A stretch of DNA of 64,000 bases from Hyphodiscus hymeniophilus (taxonomy: Eukaryota; Ascomycota; Leotiomycetes; Helotiales; Hyphodiscaceae). Shown here one piece after another: positions 1 through 12,631 of the stretch (the first letter of the stretch is position 1; each line of letters opens with the position of its first letter). Location: the NCBI GenBank assembly GCA_016508695.1, contig VNKQ01000004.1, forward strand, positions 1,488,001-1,552,000. Reading direction: 5' to 3'. The notes under the pieces are model-generated. The model ran no database searches, was not told the DNA's origin, and saw nothing but the letters and a program-made list of their open reading frames with translations. The translations under genes were made by a program, and so were the position numbers.

Positions 1-1395
1 GATTGGAGGAATTTTGCGTTATCCACAGAGAAAACGAGGAGCATTGCTGCGAGGTGGATCCAAAACTGATCCACGAAAAACTGCCGTCGGTAATTTTGTG
101 GCACCAGTGTCGCCAAGGTCATAAAGCCAGGAGACGTTCCTCCCCCAAAATCCATCAATGGCATGCTGAGAACAAACAAGGCGACTATAAAGGTCGCAAG
201 CCATGACATGTTTCCCACCGATGCCCATGGTTTCGCTTCAATGTCGAGGAATTTGGAGCGATCTGGATTAGTGGATTGAGTCTCATGAATGCCTTTCCGT
301 TCTTTCCGTCCTGCTTCTCTCACGTGGCCCAATTCCGCAAGCAACACTCCTCCTAGGAAAAGAAACATATGGGTATATGCGTAGTAGAGCAAGTAGAGCA
401 CAAGACCGCTCAGGATAAGGACCCGAACAGGTGTGTGGACCTTTGCCAAACCAACAAGCGTCAGGAATATTACCATTGAGCCATGGAATTCCACAGGGAT
501 GGTCCATAGATTGGTGTCATACGTTGGATCATAGCCACCGGGATACACAGACGGCCGAAATGGGTCAGCCAGTTCAATCATACTTCTCATCCAGCATGCG
601 ATGTTTTCTACCAATGTTTCGTACCGAGGTGGTTGGCGAGACCCTGGTCCTGTTCCGTAGAACCCTCCATAGGTGGCCAGCATTGCGAAAAAATGAATGA
701 CTGCTGGAGGAAGGGTGAGTCTCATCCCCCTTCGAAATACTGACGAGCTGAGACAATCGAGGACTTCAGCGTGACGGTCATTTCGAATCAATGAAAGAGC
801 TTTATAGCTCAGCGAGAACCCGGAGACGATGAAGAAGACTGCAACCATGGCCGAACCGGAATAAAGCAGCCTGACAATTGGCAATCTGGGCATCATCAGC
901 TTTCTTGGACCTTTCGGGTGATGTCTTGTAGCATTGCGCTGCCGTAATTACTTACTGGATCAGAAGCCGACTGCCAGGATCGCAGCCCCAGCCATTGTTC
1001 AGACTCAAATTCCAGAGTACAGTTGTGTGGTGAAAAAGTACGCAGAGAGATGCGACTCCCCGAAGGCCATCTAACCAAGCCGTGGGATGCAATTTTCGCA
1101 CGGGCTTCGTCGTGGTTCCAAGAGATGTAGTGTGCTCTGCCTGCTGCACCCATGCTGGCAAATTCAGAGAATCCCAAATACGAGGTGTCAAGGGGGCGGG
1201 GGAAGCTGTCGATGCAGGGATATATTCCTCCATATAAGATGATCTCTCGTCTTTCAATTCTCCGTTGGTGCTACTGCTACCGTTTGATTGTCTGTGTGTT
1301 GGCGACGATCGAAGGGGCAAGCCTCCAACGTCCTCAGCTGTCGGTAAGACATGATATGCTGTGTCATTGACAGCGGCGCGACGTAAGAAATCCAT
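1..1395 (-). CDS. Acyltransferase-3 family membrane protein, 3' end cut by window edge
   Basis: Membrane O-acyltransferase of the acyltransferase-3 (OafA/YrhL-like) family, which transfers acyl groups to extracytoplasmic substrates; the substrate here is unknown. The ATG is at 1395. Exon 1 is 956-1395, a 70-nt GT-AG intron spans 886-955, and exon 2 is open from 885 to the window edge, giving at least 441 residues. After a roughly 95-residue hydrophilic N-terminus comes the family hallmark LDGLRGVASLCVLFHH, then hydrophobic segments such as VAVFFIVSGFSLSY and LVLYLLYYAYTHMFLFLGGV. The splice restores SRLLIQLPIVRLL in frame. The C-terminus lies outside the window. The family assignment is secure from the GLRG/HH motif and membrane pattern; the role is inferred only at family level. 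Confidence 0.85.
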
Positions 1396-1611
1396 ATCTG
1401 CGTTGAAGAGCCGTCAATTATTTTTCTCTTTTCAATAGATTTGTTGCAGAATTGGCTCGATATTTATCGGGCTCTGCAAGGGAGTAATCTGCAGCCGGAT
1501 TAGGAAATATTCACATAATCCCCCTTGCCTGCCACGACATTTCGTAACTCGGCATGTAGAATTCCTGGATTGCTTCTTTGTCTCTTGATCACGGTCTTCT
1601 TCATTCTTAAC

Positions 1612-3408
1612 ATGTTCAACCAACGTTATGTGGCATGGCTGATCGCTGCGCTGGTAGTCACGTATCTTCTACGATCTGGACATTATTTCGATGAAATACA
1701 TTTCACAGCATGGATTTCACATGCGGCTTCCAGTGTTGGGAGCTCAGAAACAGTATACGCATCCAATACACCTACCCAGCATGATGAGCACTTGACTCTA
1801 CCAATCAAACCAGAAGTAGTTCAGGCGAACGAGCATCTGCGACTCCACGATACAACGGCGGCCAAACCCCCAGAAGTTCTCTCTGCAGCTGTAAAGCCTT
1901 CAGCATCGGTTGAGAATTTGATGAAAGTTGGTCATACGCACTACCCATCGCCAACTTCAAACGCTGCCATTCCAGTCGCTACAAGCGAAACAAAAGTTGC
2001 AGACGTAAAGACTCACACAAAGGACAAGTTTGATGGCCTGCGCAACCTGTGCGATGAAATTCAATGGACTGATGGACTGTGGCTTCACTGTCACAACCAT
2101 TGTGGGGAAAATCAGACCTCCATCTGCGGTGGACTCAACAACGCCAGGAGTCGAATACAGACTTGCCTTCGATATGCGATTGATGCAGGGATGGGCATTA
2201 TTTTGCCATCGGTGACTAGTAAGTTGCCCGTAACTAACCCGTTTCTGAAGCTGCGCTGTATTCATGTAACTCCCAATTGAGCTCCAGGCAGACTAGCTTC
2301 CGAAGGTCTCAACCTTTTACTTGAATGTCCTTTCTTTCGTCGACCCATAGACTAACTTTGCGCTCTTGTACAGTGAGAAACGAAGACGAGCTATTGCAGA
2401 CCGATGGCGGGACGTCCGTGTGCCCCGAAAAGTTTTGGGATATAACGCATCTCCAAAAAGCCATGAGAAAACAATGCCCACAGCTCCAGATACGTACGTG
2501 TGGTGATAGAAGTGGCTTTGATATTGTCTTGGACGCTCCATCTCGTAATTATATGGACACGCCTTATACCAATGGAACTTTCCGTGCATTCATGGAGGAT
2601 GTTCTCGAAGTCTCAGGTCTCAACTTTGCGGATGCAACACGTTCAAATCCGATACTGATCACGTTCGCGGATACATACGTGGTATGCTGCGCCTATTCCT
2701 TCCGACTCGATAGTGGTACTTGACCAGCTGACCTCTGCATCAAAGGGATGGAACTACAGATATTCACTTGAGATCACCACGATCCGAAAGGCATTGTTCA
2801 AAGTCCTACAATTCAACAAGCAACTTCTCAAACTCAGCTCGAAAGTTCTCCAAAGCCCAGAGCTCCAAGAGGGGGCTTTCATCGGTGTTCACCTCAGAGG
2901 CGAAAGTGACTGGCCCGCTGGCTTCGGGGGACTGAACGATCAAATGAGACTCTACGTCGAGGAGATCGAGAAAATCCAAACCAGCTCTCCCACAGAGGTG
3001 AAAACGGTATACGTCAGCTGTGGAGACTCAATAGCAATTGGTTTGTTTAGAGACATGTTGTCACCACTTGGCTACACTGTGCACGACAAATGGACTTTGC
3101 TTGCCGGACAGCCGGACATTCTTGCCCAGGTGGAGGGCTTGACTTTTGACGAGAAGGCTATCGTGGAGTACCAGACGCTTGTTCAAGCGAAGTTTTGGAT
3201 GGGAATCATCACGAGCTCGATGTCGAGTCTCATCGCGTATGCGAGATCTGTCAACGACAAGGAAGACTTCTTCGATACGTATGTTTTCCCGGGAAGTGAA
3301 AGGAGTGGCTTCAACAGGGCGTATCCAGAGAGTCCTTCGATGAAAGGGAATAACGTCACGAAATTGATGGTACTTTCGGGACCGGACATTATGGAAAGTT
3401 TCCCGTAG
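1612..3408 (+). CDS. Type II membrane O-fucosyltransferase-like glycosyltransferase
   Basis: Predicted Golgi-type single-pass protein of 525 aa. Exons are 1612-2218, 2374-2681 and 2746-3408; introns of 155 and 64 nt end after CTAAC and CTGAC branch-like motifs, and all phases agree. The first in-frame ATG is 1612; upstream codons in the same frame lack an ATG. A short cytosolic tail (MFNQRY) is followed by a hydrophobic anchor (VAWLIAALVVTYLL) and a Ser/Thr/Pro-rich stem. The catalytic part contains GMGIILPSVT and FIGVHLRGESDWPAGFGG; the HLR-E-D element resembles the GDP-fucose binding region of protein O-fucosyltransferases. That similarity is known for the superfamily; donor and acceptor are inferred. 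As I recall, some fungal homologues carry an 'alternative oxidase' name, which nothing in this sequence supports. Confidence 0.75.
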
Positions 3409-5510
3409 CGCTTAAAATGCCATTTCTGAGTGGTCAAATGTTTCAAATCCAGTGACGTCCTGCGATGCTGTTGAGGAGAAGGGTTCAAAGTGTGCGATGG
3501 AGAGAATAATTGCCTATACTCCTCTCAATCTTTGTAAGACTCGGTGACTCGGTCGTTCATGCCTTCATGCCTCTTTATCGACATCTGTGTAGATCTTACA
3601 TGCATGGAAGAGGATCCTCTCCTAGTATAGACAGATTACGCCGATGGAGAAAGAGCGCCGTTGACGCATGTACGTGTATTGACGGTAGCGCATCCTAGTG
3701 CCAGTTCGAAGTGAGGGTCTGGAAATTGGAAGTAATCCGAAGCCAGCGAGAATCGACTTCAGCTTCGTGTTCCTTGACGGAGATGTCTCCTTCACCAGAA
3801 TGCGAGACTCCGAATATATGCTACTACATTCAAGGGATACTGAGGATACTGAATGTGAATCTGACCGCAGGATTGCGCCGACGATGAGAGTGAAAGTCGG
3901 ATGGTGATTTCAACGTCTACCTCTGGAACCACGGAAATATTCGACTGGAGATTTCGGGACTGGACTGTATAGCCGACACAGGGCGTCAACCAAGAAAGGC
4001 TTAACCTCGACAGCGCGATCTTACCTTAAGGTATTAGTACTCACATTAGCCCTCTGGTCTTTCCGCAAGTTTGCGGTCGTATCGGATAAGCCTTGTGAGC
4101 CTTCATCTACCAGATTGCAATGGTTGGCTGCCCCAGATCCGGATTCGTTCAGGGTCTCGAGACCGCTCAGGAGAACCTCGCTTCAGCCCGACACCAAGAG
4201 ACGGGTTGGGATTTAGATTAGTCCAGACCATCTCGGCTGGGCATTATTTTGGAGAGTGTTCGTCGATATTTTGGGTGTATGAAGCTCGGTTTGCAAGTCC
4301 CATGATGAGTAGCCTTGATACAGTTTGGCCTTTCGGAAGAATTTCGGTGACAGAACGGTATCTCGAGGTGATTGTAGCGCGGTCCGCGGACGTCTGCTTG
4401 GGAACCGAAAAGGTTTGGGATCCAAAATTCGAAGTAGACGATTGCTTCGATGCGGGGAGAGGCGTAAAGACTAGTTAGACCGCACGCTTTGCAAATTGCA
4501 GCTTTTCTTTGCGAGAATGCCAATCTTGCGTCACATCTACATGCAGCTGACAACAATCAAGTAGGTTAATTGTGTACTGCAGACCGTACGAAAACATCGA
4601 CCACCGAAAGGGATGTGCCGTTGTCGACTCGGTTGAGGCACTGGGGCTGCGCTCAGCCCTCGGCTTGAAAAAGTTCGAACCCTGACTCCGAGAGACGGGA
4701 AGGTGTGGTATGGTCTGTAGGAATCTGTTTGTTTGGACAAAAGCATTCGATCCTAATAGTTTGAGACGTTTTGGCTTGGCTCGTTGGTAGAGGGTCACAA
4801 CTCGAGAAAGCCTCGTGTAAGAAGCCGGCAGCATTTATCCTAGAATCTACACTTCCCTCCCTGAAGTTCTCCCTGAAGTTGACTAGAGTCTCGTAACTCA
4901 CGACCTGAAGTACACTTAGTTCGATTCTGAATCTTAGAATGGGGACGGTCTCTGAGTGGAGGAACCCATCAATGAGCTTCTGCAAGTGTGCATTAAAGCA
5001 TTAGCGAGACCTAATATAAACATATTTGCAAGCAGTCTTTGAGAGGCTTACTAGGATCTGGATTCTGGAAGAGTGATTTGCAATCCGGTCACTGAATGAA
5101 CCTAGCTGGTAGGGAAAAGCTAGTTGCGCGTTCAATCGATTGTCTTCAGATGGTCCTTACCATGGCTCATTTCACGTTGCGCCAGTGGTGCTCTGGCACG
5201 GTCTGGAGGAGCTGGAGGTTGAAGCCGATGGCTTGCATGACGCCAGTTGAGCTCACTCTACCACGGGTCCGCAAGAATTAGGAAGTTCAGGCGATCAATG
5301 CTGAAGAACGATGCAATGATAAGCACAGGAGGGGCTGCGGGCAGAAGAGCTGAAGTCCAGGAAGGCAGGGCGACATTGTAGACGCCCGATTTCATTGACG
5401 GTCGACCTCGTGGCAGAACCGAAAATAAGCAATTTCGGAGGAGGTTTTCTGCAGAGAAGAGCCTCTCTGATGTTTACCTATGTCGAGTAGATGATAGGTT
5501 GGCATACTTC

Positions 5511-6453
5511 TCAATTCAGGACGAATTCCCCATGGTTCGAGTCTCTGCAAAGCTCTTGTGACAGGTAATCGGGTGTATCAGTACTTGCCATGTCATGGAT
5601 GCGCTTCCCAAAGCTCTGTAGATAGCTTGAGTCTTGGGTATGTGCGAACTGCCGCTCCCGTGATCCGTGTACGGGAGGTTGGCGAGGATAGATGTTTTCA
5701 TCTCTCATTCTGGTCACATCAGACTCATGGAGCCATTCTAGAAGCCGCATGAACTCCTTGGACGTGAACAGCGTACCGGACTCACCATTCTTCTTAATTG
5801 ATACCACGTTTCTCTCCATTGCCATTCCGGCAAATAATCAAGACCAGCAGAACGAAGCTCAGGTACTTCATATTCGCCAGGCCTCCCTCGCCTAATCATT
5901 TCCTCATTAGGACAGCTGAACATTGTGCCGGAATCGATAACCTCGCCTAGACGCTCTCGAACGTCCATGGTAAGACTTTGAGTAGACGTTGACCCGTTGA
6001 CTGGGAATATCTCTTTCGACTCAGGCTACGCAGCGGAGAGGGAGATTCTGTGCTCCCTCCCACGGTTGTCAATTCAGGGGTTCGTTACACCAGCAGCAGC
6101 ACCTGGGCGGGTATAGTAGAGCATGTTCGGCTTGACAGCCATTCGGCCACGCATCTTTCGCTGTGGGATAGTAGAACAAATCACATTGCGCGAAGTGATG
6201 GATGCAGCAACCAGTTTTCTTTCCCTTTGGGCTCCCTTCGCGAGAACTTACCATACCGTACTGTCAGATTCAGTGCAGCCTGAGGCTCGACGAGAGTCTG
6301 AGGGTTGCACTTTCCGGCATCCAATATTTCGGGTGGTTGTTCGTCAATTGACTCTGTTTTCGTAAGGTCGTAGTTGAGCCTTGATGAGGAAACAATCTCG
6401 CTTCTTCCTCCCTGGAAGCTTTCAAGGGACCTCTTGCAATAATATGCAGCCAA
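5511..6453 (-). other. Possible unrecognised multi-exon gene or gene relic
   Basis: Several minus-strand frames can be chained by plausible splice sites. A frame to about 6260 carries a GTAAGT donor; an acceptor near 6160 leads into a frame containing RMAVKPNMLYYTRPGAAA. A further frame (about 5990-5780) contains EVPELRSAGLDYLPEW and WYQLRRM and ends at a GTGAGT donor. A 104-codon frame follows at 5511-5825. I do not recognise the protein and could not find one uninterrupted model with a confident start and stop. It may be a real lineage-specific gene, a decayed gene or chance. Transcript data would be decisive. Confidence 0.2.
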
Positions 6454-9254
6454 TTTACAGGGAGTTTACTACGTGGCACATGGCTGAATCTTATCTGAAT
6501 CAAGGTTTAGTCGCTCTCACCACACCGACGGGGATAAGATGCAGTGCACATGGCAGCCATGGGTGTGACCAGAACGCCTCTGTTCTTTTGCTCCATCAGA
6601 TCACATGGCGTGCGTTTGATCCTTGTAGTAAGTCAGCCTGCCACATATCATCCCAATAGTACTAACTAATCTTCGACTTGACTAAAGTGACATAGACCTC
6701 TCATGCGGCTCTGTCCCAGATACCTATCATGGTCAGACTCCAACTGGCGTTGATGCAAGGCTTCGGGGTTCCAGTGTCAGCCCCATCCTAAAGGATTTCC
6801 AGACAGCTTGGAGTTTTCTCGGTGCTCACTATGTCCAACAATTGCTGATTCGGTGCTGAAGGAACGTATCACAAATTGTGACCAAGTGATCTTCCAGAAG
6901 TCCCAATATCGCCTATTTTTGCTGTGTTAATAGCTCCCCGAGATCCAGAGCACGACAGAAAGCACCACGAGACGAGAGGATACCCGAGCTGTTGGGATGG
7001 CTCGAGTGCAAGCGACAGAGTGGGAACCTGGGCGCCTGCAGCCAGCCTAGTCGGACTCCCACAGGAAAGTCAATGGAGCTATGCGGAGAAGACTAGACAG
7101 TGAACACAGCACCCTTCCGTGTCACAGGAACAATCCTTTGATTCGCTTCGCAAAAACACGGTTGGGATACTTACTCCTCGTACCCGGCCCGCAACACATA
7201 AACCTGGGCCGAGTCAGCAGATCCGTGGGCATTTGCGAAATGTACTGGGCAGGGAACTGCAACCCTGCAGCAAGACGGAGCTGAAGTCTATGTTCTGACT
7301 CGGACATCCCCTGGTTTGATTAGGTTTCTTCCGTCACCCACTCAACATTACTTTCTACATGAAAAAGGTGAGAGGCCAATAAATAATGACACTGATAGTG
7401 ACAGACAATGGGAAGCGGTCTGGACGCTTGCCAGGAGGTGGTGTTCAAGGATACAGAGTTGTAGGAGGCATGGGAGCCATACCTCTCTTCATGCCTTCAT
7501 GCTACAAGGGTCGATACTATGGGGTCAGGACCAAATAAGGTAGGCTGATCTGTACTCTCTTGGGACTTAGTTGGATCTGGCTTGGTGTAGCGATCGCAAG
7601 CGACCGAGAAGAGGCGAAGAAGGCGTTTTGGGCACCGGTGGCGACGAAAGATGTGTGCCGAGGAAGTTCTGACTCTGGGGATCTCTCCCGATCCGTACTC
7701 TACTCGTTCTGGTTGCGCAATTGAAGGGTACGTTGATATATTGCGAAAAGAAAATATCAATAACAACTACAGCAGTAGCAGCAGCTACGCTTCTCGAGTT
7801 CAACCTCTCCCGCCGCTCTGCCCCTCTTCCCTCGCAACATTCACCCCGTTTGTAGATAGTGTATAATTCGCGGTACGCTCCGGATTCAACGAGTGCTGAA
7901 GTCAGACTCGCGGTAATGTAAGTGCTCACTTAGCGGTCCCAATCGCAAGCTCCCGATTCCGACGCCAAAGTCAGTGTTACCGAACTTTCGTCCTGTTCAT
8001 CTGTTCATTCTCATTCCAGTCCCAGCGAGCAGAGCAACAAGGGGGTGGGACATCCGCAGCGAGGGTCTAGACCAGCCGGCCCACCCCCCTTTGGGATACA
8101 AAGTCGGCCAGTCCTCAATGGGCGAAAATAAACGACGAATGTGCAACCTGGAACTGACAGGTCTCCATGCCGCTACTGTATGGGAATTGGGGGATGAATA
8201 ATGCATAGGACTCCGGTGGGAATACAAGTCAAGGCGACTTTTGGTTGATACGACTGTCCTGTCCATAGACTTGCAGACTGCAGTGCCTTTGCCGCCTCTT
8301 CTTCCATCGCACAAACTTCCAAAGTGCCTGTCTGACCCGACCAGACCCCTCGTTGGTGCATGACTAGTTGGTTCCCCGGCGAAAAATAGCAAGCTGAAAG
8401 CCTGAAAGATGGGGTATTTATGAATTTTCCAATTTCCTACTCAACCTCCGTATGCGTAATCATGCGACATGCGCAGGTAAATGTGCAGAAGCTGGTCCCA
8501 AATGCTCCCATAAGCCAATAAGAGCTTCATGGTTGGCGAGCGAAGGCTACTTCTCCATGGCCATCTATGGCCATCATCTGAAGTACAACCAAACACCCAA
8601 TTGACGCTTGGTCTTAGTCCTTGGTCGTAGCTGATCTTACGGATAAGAACATCAGTCTCACGGAGTAAAGAAAAGATCATCGACCTCGCACTAAACCAGA
8701 AACTTAAAAGACGCCAATCACCGAAAGACCCCTCGTCGATCCTGGCCCATGCGTCTTCTGGCAGCTTCCGAATATTGCAAAAAGTATTCCAAGTTACCGC
8801 CACCCACCCCCGAAAGCATTTTCTGAAAGAGGGCATGGCCACAGACATGCGGGAAAACAACATATGAGACACATCCCCTGCTCTCATTCGGCTCTTGTCC
8901 AACTGTACTGGTGATCACCTGGCATTTTGGTTCTTCTGTCTGCGATGCTCATCTGTATCCTTTTGCAGTTGAGCAATTGAGCTCTACAATTGCAGCGACT
9001 GTGGAACACCGTGAGCGGTCTCATTGAAGCCTTGTCATCTCTCGGTTGGGACTCGACCCAACAGAAGGGGGCCTGCATCACGAAAAGATGGAATGAAAAT
9101 CGACGAATCGTGCATACAGTACTGCCATCCATCCTGGTCCATGTCCGATTCTTGCCAGCATCTGAAAAGGGCATTCTCCGTAACTCAAATGTCGTCGGCA
9201 GCATCCTGGTCCTTGTCCGATACCGCGTGCCACCGGCCCACAGCCCACAGGCTC

Positions 9255-9276
9255 ATGGTTATGGTTATGGTTATGG
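9255..9276. repeat. Hexanucleotide tandem repeat (ATGGTT)n
   Basis: Three perfect ATGGTT units plus a partial fourth, in the non-coding stretch upstream of the Msn2-like gene. Ordinary microsatellite; no function is implied. Confidence 0.9.
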
Positions 9277-10509
9277 AGAGCCACGGCCTGTCCAACATAC
9301 AGTATACGGAGTACGGAAGGTAGAGAAGGTCGGTCGACGAACCCGTAGTGTTCGGCTCAGGAGCACCCCGAGGGGTTGAGTTGGAGAGAACAAGAAGACT
9401 GTAAGAGCAAGATTCCTCTCTGCAACCAGTCTAGTCAGGTCAACTCCCACCAACCTCGGACCAGTGTTGTTCGCTTCCCTTGCTTGCTCCCCCTCCCAGT
9501 CTCAGTCCCAGCCCAGTCCATGGATCCAGTCAACTCTTGGTCTCCCCCACTCCTCAATCTCAATATTCATACATATTCGGCGCTAATCGAGCCTTACTCC
9601 ATGAGTCCATTGTTCGCCATGCCGCTATGGACATCAGCAGTTCCATGCGCTCGCTGTCGCGCGTGTCTGGCTGGGTTTTAGCTCGGCGGCTTAAGCCCCT
9701 AAAACAGCCCTCTGGGCCAGGATGGATGGACACCTGCATCAGCCCCAGTGCCTCCGATGCCTGCAACACACACAACCAAAGTTTGGGAGGGAGAGAATTG
9801 AGAAACCTCATGCAGCACCTGCAGATGACAGCTTCAATAATCTGCTGAGGAAACCTAAATTGTAGGTACTAGGTATGCTTCGATGTTTACCAGACTTGGC
9901 CAGTAGTAGAGTAGCCACACATTCTTCCGAGACCAGAAAATTTGGGAATCCTCAGTTTTGCACAAAGGAACGTTCCCTTCCCCAGTCTCTAGCCAATCAA
10001 GGCTGTACTCGAGGAGAGTAGAGTAGACGTATACGAATAATCCCCAAACCATTGTCTTTCCCCTCATGATCTCACAGGCTCTCACTTCCTTCCTTTTGCC
10101 CAGAAACACACGCTCTGTCTACCTTTTCTTTTCCCGCCTATCGCGCATCGCATCCAGGCCCCGAAAAACAAACCAACAGCAAAGAAATAGGTGCTGCTGC
10201 GGCCTGCGGGATAATAATCTCGACTAGAGATATACTATAGCATTTACAGTACTGTGCTGTACGGTATATGATATTCATTCCTCGAAACCCAGTAACGAGG
10301 GTCTCGTGTGGGTGTGTGTGACCGCAGCTACTCTATATCAAGCTACGGGCGGCACGGAAAACTCCAGATCAATACTTATTGTCTGTCTTCAAGTGTCTTG
10401 CTTGCCTTGGTTGTTGATCCGGCTATCTAGTGTCCACTGTCCAGTCCCAAGCAGTTTCGATCCATCCTACCCATCCCACCTCGAACCCTGGCACCGGGGC
10501 GGCGGGGAT

Positions 10510-11268
10510 GGCTGGACTGGGCTGGCACCTCGATTCGATCTGTCAGTCCTCTAAACTTGTAATCTTCTTTTTTAATCTTTTTAATCTTTTTAATCCTTTC
10601 TATCTTTTCTCGCTCACGCACTGCTCAGTCTGCTCTCACCTTTAAGTCTTAGCCCTGGCACGCTAGCCCACCCCCTTGGAGTCCCTCCCCTCCACCACGC
10701 TTCCCGCTGGGATTCAACCACGATCCAGCCCCAGTAGCCCAGTAGCCCAGTAACCCATCCAGCCCATCCAGCCCGTCCAGCAACGCGCACACAGACCACC
10801 ACCACCAGACACCAATAAGCTACATATATCGACAGACGCCTCCCCGGCCGCCATCCAGCCCAGGTGATCGACGCTCCACATCCATCCTCGACCACAGCAG
10901 CCATCACCACCACCAAAGCACCACCACCCAGGGAAGATCTGTTGACGACGCCGCCGACAAAGGACGAAGGACGAAGGAAACAACACGAACTGACTGACTA
11001 TTTCCAGCCATATCGTGAGATCTCTCGAGTTCTTACACAGCCAGGCACGAATAAACAAACAAGTGCGGTCCGCATTCCAATCCATCCAATCTATTTCGCG
11101 TTAAATCTCCTACCTACATTTCCCAGTCACTCGGGTCACGACTCGAGTCCAGTACAGTGCTATCTATATCCATCCTACCAGTCCAGTCTACTTCTGCTAC
11201 ACGTGGTGATCGGGTACCTTCTCCCTCGACTTTGAGAGCAGTCAACGTGGACTTCGCCATCATCTTCC
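10510..11268 (+). promoter_or_regulatory. Long ATG-free leader/promoter of the Msn2-like gene
   Basis: Reading the plus strand, the last ATG before the start codon at 11269 is at 10507; none occurs in the intervening 759 nt in any frame. The stretch is C-rich and pyrimidine-rich, with CCA/CAC runs and short repeats (three TTTTTAATC-like units near 10567-10596 and GTAGCCCA units near 10731-10758). Avoidance of ATG over this length is what a long 5' untranslated region would show. The transcription start is inferred to lie between about 10.5 and 10.9 kb. Leader introns are possible and not excluded. Confidence 0.55.
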
Positions 11269-12631
11269 ATGATGGAGGCTCAGAGCTTCACAGCTCGCAG
11301 GTCCGCAGCCAACAATCTCCCAACATTCCAGCTTCCTCCGCCAGACCACCTCTCGGCCATGCACAAATATCCTGCTTACGCCCCAACAACCTCAACTCAA
11401 CCCACAGCACCAATTGTCAGCAGCGTCCTGACCCCTCCAGCCGGCCTCCCAAGTGATGGTCTCAGCCCATTGTCCAGCGTGAACAGTGGGAGTTCTGGGA
11501 GCTCCGCCGCAGGAGTTCCTCCATATCAGGGCCCTGCCATGGGCTACTGGCCCACCCCTCAAAATCCCTCCTACGCCTACAGCTCCGCGCCGCCAATGCC
11601 TGCACCGTTTGCGCACCAGCAAAATTCTCAGCAGAACTATATGGGACGTCAACTCTATTCTCCGTCCATGAACTTCTCCAATCGAAATACTAATCCGCAA
11701 ACTGCTGGTGAGGGGCTTCCCCCGCCACCTTACGACTTGAATCTTCCACCTTTCCCCACGGCCATGTCCATGTCAGGTTCTTCTGGTGGCCAGCAACATC
11801 ACCTGCCTACTCTTGCGCCCCATCAACAGCAGCAGCAGCAACAACAGCAGATGAATGGTTCGCAAGCGCCTCCCCAAGGACCGCATCATGCTCCGGATTA
11901 CGGTGGACGGCCTCCACCTACTCCGACCTACTATACTCCATCGTCAACACCACAGCAATCTTCTTTCCCCGCATATACGCAGCAATCTCCAACTCAGCAG
12001 TCCCCAAGCACTTCTCAAGCACAATCGAATAGGATTTCTCCAGTCTCCGCTCAAAGTCATGCTCAAATGGCAGCGCCACAAGGCTATGGATCGCGACCAC
12101 CATATGGCGGTTACAGCCTCCCCGCAATGTCAGGACCGATCATGTCAAATGTGCACAACCCAAACAATTCGATGGCACTTGTAGGTGGCGTGAATATGGG
12201 ATACCCACAACATCAAATGGGGGGACCAATGTACGGACAACATCCCGGACAACAGCAACAGCAGAATGACCGACCTTTCAAATGCGATCAATGTCCACAA
12301 TCATTCAACCGCAACCACGATTTAAAGCGCCACAAGCGGATCCATTTGGCAGTGAAGCCATTCCCATGCGGACATTGCGAGAAGAGCTTTTCGCGGAAAG
12401 ATGCTTTGAAGGTTAGTTTCTCCGATTCCGACTGCAGCAACTGGAGGTGGACGTTTGTGTGAAAAGGAACTAATGGTCGAACAGAGACATATCCTCGTGA
12501 AAGGCTGCGGGAAGAGTCCGACGAACGGCACCTCGAATCCAAATGGTGGAAGCCAATCACCTGTCGACAAATCCGAGGTAATGAGCGATTCGACTGACGG
12601 AAGTCCTGAAATGATGAAGAAGGAGCTATGA
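11269..12631 (+). CDS. msnA: Msn2/MsnA/Seb1-like C2H2 zinc-finger stress transcription factor
   Basis: Predicted nuclear regulator of 429 aa; the family binds stress-response elements (AGGGG). Exon 1 is 11269-12411, the intron 12412-12484 (GTTAGT donor, phase 0) and exon 2 12485-12631. The first 330 residues are low-complexity Pro/Ser/Gln/Tyr with a polyglutamine run near 11825-11850. Two adjacent zinc fingers follow: CDQCPQSF...HKRIH, then CGHCEKSFSRKDALK joined across the intron to RHILVKGC, so finger 2 uses C2HC ligands as in Msn2-type proteins. A short acidic/Ser-rich tail ends in MMKKEL. The fingers match the MsnA/Seb1 pattern very closely; target genes are inferred. The start is the first ATG after the ATG-free leader (Met-Met). 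Confidence 0.9.
11821..11850 (+). repeat. CAG/CAA polyglutamine repeat in the Msn2-like gene
   Basis: A run of mixed CAG and CAA codons encodes about nine to ten glutamines between LAPH and MNGS. Such tracts vary between strains and can tune activation domains. Confidence 0.85.

Larger units (their letters stand above)
3409..10509. other. Gene-poor 7.1-kb interval
   Basis: No ORF in this stretch has a recognisable domain or a convincing spliced model. Open frames are short, overlap on both strands and mostly lack ATG starts. The exception is a cluster of minus-strand frames at about 5.5-6.5 kb, listed separately. A short tandem repeat lies at 9255-9276. The right-hand end must hold the promoter of the Msn2-like gene. 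No transposon ends or long repeats were noticed by eye. Confidence 0.5.

Noticed and set aside
4672..4685. GGTTCGAACT-like tRNA B-box on the minus strand
   Set aside because: The flanks do not pair as a T-arm and no A-box or acceptor stem fits, so it is not a tRNA gene.
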